Origin: Lunularia cruciata
Taxonomy: Eukaryota > Streptophyta > Marchantiopsida > Lunulariales > Lunulariaceae
Assembly: GCA_948567375.1 (NCBI GenBank)
Contig: OX419757.1
Span: 38,626,001-38,690,000 of the forward strand
Direction of reading: 5' to 3'
Length of the DNA stretch: 64,000 nucleotides
The translations under genes and the position numbers were made by a program. Of the stretch, positions 54,592 through 64,000 are shown piece by piece (the stretch's first letter is position 1; each line of letters opens with the position of its first letter). The notes under the pieces were generated by a model that was given only the letters and a program-made list of their open reading frames with translations, ran no database searches and was not told the origin of the DNA.

Positions 54592-55283
54592 TGTGAGCCG
54601 GCCTGTCTCTCACTCAGGATGAACCTCTGATGGCTATTATGGTAGCGCACCATGGACTAAGAAGGCAAGGAACCCCAACTCCATCATACTCCTCCAAGGC
54701 TAACACTCCAAGACTCAAGACATTGCTCACTAGAGAACTCAATGAGAGAGAGATAGTTGCAAATGAAAGGATGATGAGTACCTCCTCACCCCTTGTTTAT
54801 ATACTTGTGAAATAGTTACGTACCAAAGTTACTAATTACCATAGTAACTCAAGTTACTAGACTAAAAGTCAAGTAAAGTCAAAAAGTAGAAAGAAATATC
54901 CATTCACATGGGCATATTCCCCTAAGCATGTGGTCTTATCTTGACCCAACCACTAAGTCAAGGATTCCTTCACATGGGCTATCCTTGGACTAAAGAAGAA
55001 TCCAAAACAAAAAGGCTTGCGGGCCCAAGAGTTCTCAACTCTTTCCTCAAAGCCAAACACCTAGGAATAATACCAAGACAACACACTAAAATCCAAAATA
55101 GTGGTGCTCATCTTTTCTACTTCCTCTAAAGTAAGGTCCCATCTATCTTAGCTATGACTAACTTTAGCTAACCATGACTAATATAGAACCATCCTTTATC
55201 TCTATATAAATAATATCTCTTAAGTACTTGTAATACCAAGCTAAATATCACAATACCACACACATGCACAAATGGGTGTTACA
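54592..55283 (-). repeat. 5' LTR of element D
   Basis: 692 bp, same length and ends as 43444-44135, differing at scattered positions (for example GGTAGCGC against GGTACCGC near 54650). Confidence 0.92.
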
Positions 55284-55743
55284 GGTCGACTCTGAATAGG
55301 CATTGGGTAGTGACTGGACATTGCTCCTCCTCCTTGTGCAACTTGTAATTTTATAGTCCTGTGCCAATCAGTCACTCTTTAGTTGCTCCTCCTCTCAAAT
55401 TTCTGATTCGGTGAAGTTGTTGCCTGTCACTATCAAGAAGTTCTTGATCTTGAGGTCATTACTTTCTTCCCGTGTACTTTCTTGATTGTGCCAACTCCGA
55501 AGACATTTGTTACAAGTTCTTTGGATCGCTCATGCCGCCCGATACAAAGTCTCTCCATCTCCTTCTTTGTCTTTGTATCTTTGGTTCTTACTTCATGTCT
55601 TGACTCGATGTCAACTTCAGGTTTTACTTCACCTCCCCACTTCTTCTTATTTCTTCCCAAGTTAGCCCTCTTTAGATTTCAACTATCTACTTCTGCTTTA
55701 AATGCTAACAAAACAATAAAAAATGAAAAATGTGGGTACCACA
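55284..55743 (-). mobile_element. Right end of a long-LTR family B copy
   Basis: It ends AAAATGAAAAATGTGGGTACCACA-like sequence, matching the B right end. The left part (to about 55680) includes a basic minus-strand frame (55433-55660, KPEVDIESRHEVRTKDTKT). The rest of the copy is cut off by element D on its left. Confidence 0.6.
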
Positions 55744-57769
55744 TTGAGCCAGTAAGACCGAGAGGTACATTTATTGATGATATTTGTTTTCCAAGGTGAT
55801 TTTGGCATCCTCCTCTTCAATTTGTCTCTCCATGTTGTTCAAAGATTCCCTTTACGGAGATCTAGGGCCTCTACCAAGACGGGCACAACAATTGATGGAT
55901 ATATGCCCAATATGACCACTGTTGTAGCAACAATGTTGTTCTCCTCAAGGTCCTTCTCCTTGTGCAACTCCCTCTCTCTATTCTTCCACTCGTCCCCGTT
56001 CTCCTTGGAGTGGTTCTGCTCCTTGGTCTTGAAACCAAAGGTTTCCCAATTCCATAGGAATTGGTTCACCTACATTGTCATGTTGTGGTTTGCACAGTTC
56101 TTGAAAAAGTAAATTAAAGTGGTTTGTCTTGTAAAGATGGAGTAGATTGTATGACAGATCCCACGTTTGAGCTATTGTCATATGAGCACTCTATGTATAT
56201 GTACATGATTGGCCACATGGATTATGGTCTTGTCTTCTTTGAGAGTTCTTATGTATATAGATGGTGGAGAGTTGGGTGGAAGGTGTGTTTTAGCTAGAGG
56301 AGTCTCAAGCGGGAGCCGGACATTGAGAGTGAGAGTTGGAGCAGAGCGTGGAGTCCGGATGTCAAAGAGAGAAATTGATTAAAGGATGTCCCATGCTTTG
56401 ATCTACAACTCCCAAATCCTTTTCTCATTAGGCTTCAGACTCTACATTGCAATGGCTTACAAGATTGGATGGTGGCACGTTTCGGAGCGGTATTCACAAA
56501 GTTGATGATGGAAAACCCAAATCCTATTGTCCTTCATTACAAGCAAGTATGGGACTTGAAAATCTATGTGCTCTTGTAGTTGGAGAAAATTTTGCTCATG
56601 AGCTTGAAGATGGAGTTGTGGAGTCCACTTGTCAAAAAGTGGAGAGGCTAAATGACAAAATTGCAAGAGATTGAATTCCAAAAAAAACTTGGTTGTTTTT
56701 TGACCATTGAGGGAGTTTGGGGAGTGCATTTGAAGACAAAATAACACAATTAGAGAGAAGAGCTCGCATGCTATAATTTTAAATCACTTGATTCAATAGA
56801 ATCAAGTGATTTGAGACAATATTTTAAGAGATATGACCAATTGAGTGAAGGGGGGTAAAATTCATACCTAGGAGCACAAAATAGGTTATTTAGAGAGCTT
56901 CATGAAACATCTTCATGATCTGTAGATTGGGTTTGTGAGCTAACAAAGTGCTTGTAATGATGAGCTCAAGACATTTTATATTTTAATCAATATCAAATTA
57001 GATCTATCCAATTGAAGTTGGAGCTTTGGAAGTGAGGAGCTAGAGATGACATTCTAATCAGGTTTGAAGATTTGGTCACTCTTGAGGTTATGGTCCAAAT
57101 CACCTTGTGAAAATTTCCAGTATTGTTGGTGGCTACGGTTTACACTTCTGTGTAGAGGTTTCATGTAAATTACTCAAATAGACAATTCAAGGTCTTGGAT
57201 CAAGTATACTTGGGTCTATAGAGCTCACAAGTTAGCGCAACTTAGGAATTGATGCATATCTAGGGTTTTGGGTTGGATTAGAGTACATAAATTTATAGAG
57301 GTTTAGACAAGGGCACAAAAAGCTAATGTGAAAAATTTGGTTTACTTTAATTCCATGGAGAGTGAGAGCTGATGGAACAAACTCTACTGACAATACTATT
57401 GTCAGCTCGGGAGAGCATTTCTAATTTTATCATGATTGAGTATTTATTCTCCTATTTTGTGTCTATGACTGAGGATTTTAGGTTTTTGGAGTGTTTTTTA
57501 GGATTAGGTTTACCTTTGATTCAGAAATCTAGGGAGAATTACCTAGAACCAGGAGCAAACTCTAAATTAGGGATTTCAAAATTATGGTAAAAATTACAAA
57601 AAACTGGCCAAGTTTGAGAGCTTGTTTGGGAAGCTATAGTGATCAAATTGTGGCTTCTTTTGTATCATTGGAAATCTTATCTCACATGTTCTCCATTGAA
57701 TCCTAAAACATTGTAATACAAGTTACATAGAGAAAGTTATGCATATTTGAGTTACATAGAATTTTCCTC
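55744..57769. other. Intergenic DNA, no gene recognised
   Basis: Short frames (55774-56112, 56447-56674, 57372-57590) carry no motif. A perfect hairpin is listed separately. Confidence 0.45.
56781..56812. repeat. Perfect 14-bp inverted repeat, 4-nt loop
   Basis: AAATCACTTGATTC and its exact reverse complement flank AATA. The form is like the hairpin at 2525-2560. Confidence 0.85.
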
Positions 57770-58310
57770 ATCAATAAGAGATAGGATCACTCCACTTGGA
57801 GTACACATTGGGTGAAGGATGAAATACATTTGGAGGAAGCTTGGAGTACAAGTTGAAATTGACTTGATGATAGAGCAAGAGGGCTCTAAAGCTCAATTTT
57901 GACAAAAAGCACAGAGAGTTGCTACTGGATTCTTGTGATTGGATCCTCTCCATGCTTGCATGCCTATTTGTATGCCCATTTGGTTTGGATTGGTGTGCAG
58001 ACATTGCACTTAGATTCTTTTGTTCTAAGAGTGTTGTGTATTTCTCCTTGGTAATGCTGGAAATGATGACTAGCAAACCAAGAGTGTGTGTTATGATGAT
58101 AGGTTAGGTGGCCCGTTACTACTCTACCCGATAGTAAGAATACCAAATCGAGAGTGAGAGTTCTATTGGTTGGGATCTATGCATTCTCAAAGTAGTAGGG
58201 ATAGGTTTACCTCCAACCTCTGATCTATAGGCTCCATAGCTAGGCACCCTATGTGTTCCCAAAGAGAGAAAACCAAACTATGACAACGTGTGGCATTTCA
58301 ACCTGATAAT
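57770..58310 (-). repeat. Dispersed repeat R1, minus-strand copy
   Basis: This is the reverse complement of 3080-3580. Here it lies just 3' (in sense) of a gag remnant. Confidence 0.65.
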
Positions 58311-58339
58311 GTTGAGATGGAACTACTCTTTCACCTCTT

Positions 58340-58990
58340 CCAAGTGCCCTAGCTATTCTCTAAGTGCAAGCAATGGCCTCAAATATAGTATGAGGATTTT
58401 GTACCATGACTTCTTGGCAAATCTGCTCCTTCAACCCTCATTTGAAATTTTCTAGACCCTCTACTCGGCTTATGTTGGTTATTACAACTTGCATATCAAG
58501 AAAGGCCTCCATGTACTCTTATACGCTATTCTTTTGCTTCAATCCTTGTAGTCAGGTTTGGGCCATTTGTACTGAGTCCACATATTGGAAATTTTCTAAT
58601 AGTTCTTATTGCATTACTATCCATGTGACCGCTCTTCCTTCTGCCAACCTTGATCGTTCCCAAGCATCATACCAAGTGGAGGCTTTATTGGTCAAGGACC
58701 CACATGCAAACACACCTACAGATTGCTCGGTGATCTCCTTTGAGAACAATCTGAAGTATCAATTCATCCTTGAAATCCAATTCTCCACTACTCCCATAGA
58801 ACTCTACCCTTTTGTAGGGCTCAATGTTGCAGGTCTTTTTCATCCGTAGTAGCAATGTGGCTTTGTTGTTGAATGGTTTGGTGCCATTGGCATGGTTTGG
58901 TGCCACTCCAAGAGCTTCAACCACAAGTACCAAGTTTTGCAACGGTTCTCCTTCCTACATTGCTTGGTCAATCTTGAAGATCTGCACTTG
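58340..58990 (-). pseudogene. Gag remnant of truncated Ty3 element
   Basis: Minus-strand frames give YKRVEFYGSSGELDFKDELI, then fragments with an AWERS-type Trp helix and LENFK-type capsid ending, a plant Ty3 Gag. Several stops interrupt it. With the LTR and primer site at 59757-60486 it is the 5' part of one element; no pol follows, since repeat R1 comes next. Confidence 0.65.
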
Positions 58991-59170
58991 ACTTTGTAAT
59001 GCCTCCATGGTCATCTTCATCTCTCAAGACTTGTTCAACATCCCCTGCATTCCTTGCATCAGCTCTTGCAATTATGGATCCATGGTTCTTGCAAACAATT
59101 GATTTCTACTTCCTACTTCAATAAAGAATTAATATGATCACTTGGGAGGGTGCATGAACTATCAGGACTA

Positions 59171-59334
59171 CCATTGGAACTTTAGAGGCTATCACTCATT
59201 GATAATATTTCTCACCAAACCACACACTCTTGACTACAAAATCACTAAACAACCATTGGAACATTAGAGGCTATCACTCGTTGATAATATTTCTCACCAA
59301 ACCACACACTCTTGACTACAAAATCACTAAACAT
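59171..59334. repeat. Two tandem 82-bp repeats
   Basis: CCATTGGAAC at 59171 recurs at 59253, and the units differ at about two positions (TTTAGAGG against ATTAGAGG, CTCATTG against CTCGTTG). The near identity in strongly decayed surroundings marks a recent duplication. It lies in the leader region between primer site and gag. Confidence 0.9.
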
Positions 59335-59756
59335 CACTTTTGGTCTAACTACATAACAAATTTCTATTTGAGTGTTAAAAGGGAGAGGATTTGAGACATT
59401 CAAATCCATCACAATAGAATGTAGACTGTCGAATCTCACTCTCTATTGTAAATCACTATAGGAAGAATCATTGGGTTTGGTGAATTCATCACTATGTCCA
59501 TGAACTGTGCTCCAAAATGGCACACAAGATATACTCTCACTTGCTCTCATTGGATGTACATAATCTTGATGTGAAATGAATTAAAGAATGGAAAGCAAGG
59601 TGTATGAAATTGTCCACGAGGAGCTTCCATCCCATCCTCTCTCTAAAACACTCTTAACGTATCAATTGTATTGCAATTTTTGCCTTTGAAATTACTCAGT
59701 CTCAATAGCCCATGTTCTCTCAAGAAGGGTGATCCACTCTCTTGGATTGAAACACC

Positions 59757-59770
59757 TGCTCTAATATCAT
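59757..59770 (-). other. Decayed tRNA-iMet-type primer site
   Basis: On the minus strand the sequence next to the LTR reads ATGATATTAGAGCAGG, two changes (both G/A or C/T) from TGGTATCAGAGC. Confidence 0.65.
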
Positions 59771-60486
59771 TGTAATATTTTGAGGATAGAGAAACACAAT
59801 AAAGAAAACACAATTCCACACTCAAACTCCAATGCCCCAAGAGAGCACCTTCTCTTTATTATATAGTCAAAGAGGATCTCCTCCAAGGAAGCTCCACCAT
59901 AGGATTAGGTATATGGGTAGGTGACCTATCAATGAGCTCTACCCTTATATTACTTGCTTGGATGGGTGACATGTTGGTCTTGGTCCTATCTGGTTGGTCA
60001 AATAAGCTAACTAGAGGGAATCTTTTAGGGAATCTTAAAATCACATGGGTGACGTACCATTGGAAAGCTCTTGGTGAGACAAACCAGGGGAGGGATGGCT
60101 AGCTTTTTTTCCATTGGGAGAGATTTTGCACATTTTCATTGCCTAATTCATCCATTTAGGCCTCCAAAATTACTTTGAAACTTTTAGGCCTATTTTGGCT
60201 TCTGCCTCATTAGTAGAAGTGCTCTTTTGGTGATACCTCATTTCATCTACTTTCTCCATCTTGTATAACATACTTCTAGATGTCACAACCCCAAGTTGTG
60301 CCTCTAGATCATATGCCTAGCTATTGATTCTAAAGTTTCCAAGCATGTTTTGGTGTCTGGTCTATTAGTAGAAGTACTCTTTTGGTGGTATCTCTGTTTG
60401 ATCTACTTAGTCCATAATGTATACCATCCTTCCAGATGTTACCAAACCAAATTTCATCTCTAGATCATCTAACTATTGGTATTACA
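59771..60486 (-). repeat. 5' LTR of truncated Ty3 element (family L)
   Basis: 716 bp from TGTAATATTTTGAGG to GGTATTACA on the plus strand, with a TATATAATAAAG TATA box on the minus strand near 59850. It is the reference copy for the solo LTRs at 15035-16211 and 30424-30924. Confidence 0.85.
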
Positions 60487-61800
60487 AATAGCTAGATATA
60501 TTATCTTTACATGATAATTAGCTCAATAACATCTAAAAGGATGTTAGATATGATGGGCTAGATAGATTAGATAGAGGTGTCACCAAAAGAGTACTTCTAC
60601 CAATAAATATTGTGTGTTTACACATTGCTACACAATATACATCATTGTCAACGTCACATACTATAGAAGCAAAACTCACACATAAGTCATACATGGACTC
60701 TAAAGTGCCATAATAATCAATTTGTTCACACAACTCAAATTGCACTCAATCATATCATTACTTGATCTATCACTCAATCATCTACCAACAATTGGCCATG
60801 AACTATAGTCAAGCCACATCCACTCTAGCTAAGAGACTCCAGGTGACGCTTGCCGGCTTTCGATCCACTCTAGTTAGGAACTCAAAGGCTCAACAATAGA
60901 GAAGTGAGCTCTCTAGAGTTGCACTCCCAAGATTTACTCTTGATTTCAACTTAGGTCCACACCAATGGTTCTGCTGATGGCACACCCAATAGTGCAAATG
61001 GTGCAAGTGATAGTGGGCTCCACCATGTAGTTAGTACCCAAAAAATGAAGTCTGACCATTGGAAAGTAGTCTATGAGTAATTGCCAAAATGCCTCTAACT
61101 ACTATCATTGTGACTCTCGTGTCCTCACAATCTAGGTACAAAGCTACAAATGGCATGATAGCTATCATGCGTATACACATTGCTACACAACATACATCCC
61201 TATCAACATCATATACTATAGAAGCACAACTCACACATAAGTCATACATGGACTCTAAAGTGCCATAATCACACTCCTAGTTGGCGGTTAGGTCCCTCTA
61301 ACTCCAATTAGCCATTTACTCTAAATGGTATACCCTATGGTTGGCAGAAGATCAAGAGGCTAGGTGCTATTAAGCCCCATGGTTAGTCACTTGTCTTCAA
61401 ACTATATAAAGGATGAACTAGCTATAGGTCAAGTACATCTAGGACATAACCATTGTCTCTGAGGAACCACCATGAAGGGAGGAGTCATACATGTCATATA
61501 CTATACTCTCAAACAACTATCACACGCTAACATAGTAGCAATTCCACCAAAAGAGCCACATAACATACACCGCAAGCCTGCAAGTACAAGTGCCATGCTT
61601 GGCTCCATAGTAGCATCAATGTTTGGGAGGTGGCATGGCACACAATTTCACACATGATCCTTCCAAACAACACCATCACGTCCTTCTAACACAGGGACTC
61701 TAGATAGCAAAACCTCACACACTCTCAAGATAATGTGGCCTATAGAAACATCAAGGGTTGTTTGTGTTGTCTGCTATAGATATACATAGTTACTTGGATG
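60487..61800 (-). repeat. 3' region of the minus-strand copy of the 8-17 kb Ty3 element, with R2
   Basis: In reverse it matches 14880-15034 and 16212-17190 and lacks the solo LTR, so it serves as the empty site. The duplicated motif appears at 60625-60720 and 61175-61270, as in the plus-strand copy. Confidence 0.7.
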
Positions 61801-62166
61801 AAATGGACAAATCAAGGGTCTATAACCTCCTCCTTGAATGGTAGCATAGCATAAGGTACACCTATGTTAAGCAATCACTAAGTTGTCAAAGGTCATCGGC
61901 ATCACTCTCTGAAAGATCTCTACCCATTGAGAACATGTGCTCATCCATACATTTGGATCATCTAAGTCCAACACTATAGTAGCATCTCGATGAATGGCTA
62001 AAGGTAAATCATGATCTCATCCATAGAGTAGAAAGTAAGGAGAAAAGGATGCTAAGGAGGCTTGCCGGCAGAACCGATAGCCCATGGCCAACCAAGGTAA
62101 TTGGAGATCTCAATCTCCCAATTGGTCTCTCTGCAAATGATACTTGCCCAATCCTCTCTTCACTAT
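61801..62166 (-). other. Integrase-to-3' region of the same element
   Basis: Decayed, no domain; homologous in reverse to about 14476-14880 ('TTTGATTTGTTGATTTTATC' area). Confidence 0.5.
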
Positions 62167-62520
62167 CTAAACCACTCTCTCTACTAAGCCATCTACCTTA
62201 GGGTGATCTTGAGAGGTAGTATGATGATCAATCAAAGCCTTGTCACACAAGACCTCAAACTCCCCCAAGAACTCTGTACCCTGATCAGTCAAAACCTCAA
62301 CTAGTGCACCAAAATGACTAAGAACCCAATCCAGGAACAAGTAAGCAGTCCTTTCATTGGACTTGTCAAGAAGTGCCACCAACTCAATCCACTTGGAGAA
62401 GTGCTTCACCACCACCAAAATGTACCAATGATGTCTCACAATCAATGATAAGGGTCCAACAAAGCCCAAACTCCAATGGTAATCCAATCCCATGATAGGT
62501 AATGGTTGTAATTGCGGCAT
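62167..62520 (-). pseudogene. Ty3 integrase core remnant, minus-strand copy
   Basis: 117 open codons reading LGFVGPLSLIVRHHWYI, HFSKWIELVALLDKSNERT, LTDQGTEFLGEF and VDGLVERVV. The second Asp and the Glu are kept, but the first Asp is Gly (GFVGPL). It is closely related to 14159-14470. The upstream part of the element is cut off at 62625 by a long-LTR family copy. Confidence 0.88.
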
Positions 62521-62625
62521 AAGAGCACTAATGATGCTCTAACTTGGTCACAAACCACACATCTGGCAAAAAATTGCTATACATTGGTCTATATACTCCA
62601 CTACCAATAATGAATTTGGAGTAAG
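62521..62625 (-). other. Integrase upstream fragment
   Basis: Decayed continuation (CQMCGL zinc-region-like residues) up to the TG of the next element. Confidence 0.4.
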
Positions 62626-64000
62626 TGTGACAACCCAGCAAATATCACTTTTGCGATAATCAGGTAAGTAAAGTTCGTTCCCGCAGAGATACGAGTCAAA
62701 AATGTCCAAATACGAAGTCAAACAGTAACATGCAGTTCTTCTTGGTTGCGTCTTTAATCTCTCAGGTAGAAACCACACCCAGAAGAGAGTAACAAGCACT
62801 GACTCACAGTCTTGTCACAAATTCACACTCCTTAATCACAACTCCATCAAATCTTTCCAAACAATCTTGATTTGTAATGATTCAGGCTCTCCTGAAAACA
62901 ACATTTCACTGCAAAACGACTTCGCCTCAGAATTGTGTTCCACCCCTCCACTGAAGGCACAACTTCCTCGATCGAAATTGCTTCACATCAACTTCACACT
63001 GCACTCACAAACGCAAAATACTACCAACACTAAAATTCCTCTCTGATCTGTCAAGGCATTGCTTTGATTGCACTTCACTCAGGATCAAACACATAGAATG
63101 AAGATCAAGGCTGTGGAATCCAACATCCAACAAGCACTCTGACTTGCACTTCAAATTTCTCCAACATTCACAAACACAATTACAAAGTTGATACTCGGAA
63201 TCAAGCTCAAGCGACGAGCACTGCTTCATAGCCCTTTGCTTTATCTATTCTCAGAAATAATGAGCAACGAACAACATAATACTACGAATGTCACTCTTAA
63301 ATAGTGAAGCAATCGATAGTTCTAACAACTATACCGTTCTACAACAACTGTTCTAACCTGCAAATCCGATATGACAATGCACCTCTTCATATCTGCCCCT
63401 TCCAATCTCAAATTGGTTACTAATCCGATCCAATGTCTACTTCTTCCTCGGCTTTCAACCCTGAACCCGAAGTAATCTTACTTCCTACTACATTTTCCTC
63501 GGGTTTCAGATCTCCTACATCTTCTACCAGATCCAGCAATTCTCTTTCCTGGTCTGAAATTGCACTAGTGGGTAATCTATCTAACTCCTCATCCTTCGAC
63601 CCACTCTTCTCTAATGTCTCTGAGGGCAACTCCAAAGACATTTGGATCCCGATGTTATCTACTTTGGGTTTTGCCTTAACATCCTGCCGAAGCTTTTCTA
63701 ACTCTATTCTCACTAAGTCTAATCTAATCGCAATATTGTCTTCTACTTCTAAGATCTTCCTATCTACACGAGTTCTCAATTTAATCAACAAGGCATTCAA
63801 ATCTGTATCTTTCACTTGTCTTCGCCTCGTTTCCTGCACCAACGGTTTTAACTTGTGCAATCTCGTCTCCTCAATTTGAACGCTGGCCTCTGTACTCAAC
63901 ATCGCGTTTACTCTGAGGACGATTTCCTTCAATGGCTCCAATCTTGTCTTGCGTTTGTGTTCCCAATCTGCGAGCCATTCTTCTCTGTACATCGCCTATT
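62626..64000 (-). mobile_element. Third long-LTR family B copy, truncated by window end
   Basis: It starts TGTGACAACCCAGC with left flank GTAAG and follows B closely, including TTCCCGCAGAGATACGAG, the CTATTTAAGAG box (near 63300, minus) and the coiled-coil ORF. The right end lies outside the window. Confidence 0.8.
63420..63992 (-). CDS. Coiled-coil protein of third B-family copy
   Basis: 190 codons open to the window edge, homologous to 37457-38107. It keeps EEWLADWEHKRKTRLEPLK, SVQIEETRLHKLKPLVQ, LNALLIKLRTRVD and LELPSETLEKSGS, and adds an acidic tail (DQERELLDLVEDVGDLKPE) that is lost in the other copy after a stop. The N-terminus lies beyond the window. Confidence 0.6.
   Translation of the reverse strand: MYREEWLADWEHKRKTRLEPLKEIVLRVNAMLSTEASVQIEETRLHKLKPLVQETRRRQVKDTDLNALLIKLRTRVDRKILEVEDNIAIRLDLVRIELEKLRQDVKAKPKVDNIGIQMSLELPSETLEKSGSKDEELDRLPTSAISDQERELLDLVEDVGDLKPEENVVGSKITSGSGLKAEEEVDIGSD

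Larger units (their letters stand above)
43444..55283 (-). mobile_element. Ty3/gypsy element D with internal 4-kb duplication
   Basis: Two 692-bp LTRs (43444-44135 and 54592-55283) of equal length and about 97% identity by eye flank an 11.8-kb unit. In sense (minus) order come the primer site, a zinc-knuckle ORF, gag-protease, RT cut at its active site, and then a second zinc-knuckle ORF, gag, protease and full RT-RNase H-integrase, and a polypurine tract. Without the duplication it would be about 7.8 kb. The FIDDFCVYG form of the RT active site resembles the Athila/Tat (OTA) branch. Flanks TGGCC and GGTCG do not form a clean target duplication. The integrase frame is intact, which makes this the best-preserved element. 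Confidence 0.9.

Noticed and set aside
43439-55288. Target duplication of element D (TGGCC / GGTCG)
   Set aside because: Only GGCC/GGTC can be matched and the frame is shifted by one base. Not good enough to claim; the flanks may have been rearranged.

Overview
The window looks like a repeat-rich nuclear region of a land plant: one intact protein-coding gene set in nested and decaying LTR retrotransposons. The only convincing host gene is an intronless half-size ABCG transporter on the minus strand (20975-23281). A short plastid atpB-atpE fragment lies about 1.5 kb from it. The fragment reads as plastid DNA with a 5-nt gap between atpB and atpE, not the 4-base overlap common in flowering plants. 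Several Ty3 reverse transcriptase remnants resemble types I associate with non-flowering plants. A bryophyte, lycophyte, fern or conifer therefore seems likelier than an angiosperm, but the species cannot be fixed from this sequence.

Layout. 1-7.4 kb: remnants of a Lys/Glu-rich ORF, an LTR-like promoter with a perfect hairpin, and dispersed and tandem repeats. 7.4-17.2 kb: a heavily decayed plus-strand Ty3 element (gag, protease, RT-RNase H, integrase), interrupted at 15035-16211 by a solo LTR. 17.2-19.2 kb: AT-rich, nothing recognised. 19.2-26.5 kb: a CpG-richer, mostly single-copy island with the plastid fragment, two adjacent perfect inverted repeats and the ABCG gene. 26.5-32.3 kb: AT-rich decayed DNA, a 111-bp triplicated repeat and another solo LTR. 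32.3-43.3 kb: a three-level nest, in which a long-LTR-family copy (32308) is split by a chromodomain Ty3 element (32902-42217), which is itself split by a second copy of the long-LTR family (36547-40301). 43.4-55.3 kb: an 11.8-kb Ty3 element with 692-bp LTRs and a 4-kb internal tandem duplication. 55.3-64 kb: the end of another long-LTR-family copy, a truncated minus-strand Ty3 element with LTR, primer site and gag, a minus-strand copy of the 7-17 kb element, and a third long-LTR-family copy running off the window.

Most element ORFs are broken by stops that look like C-to-T (or G-to-A) changes of CAG, CAA and CGA codons, as expected for old, heavily methylated transposons. The ABCG region has frequent CpG and no such decay. 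The main items for follow-up are the 3.75-kb TG...CA unit with a 5-bp target duplication whose ORFs lie upstream of its apparent TATA box, the heat-shock-element-like array in the LTR of the chromodomain element, and the large internal duplication of the 43-55 kb element. I found no clearly new enzymatic system.
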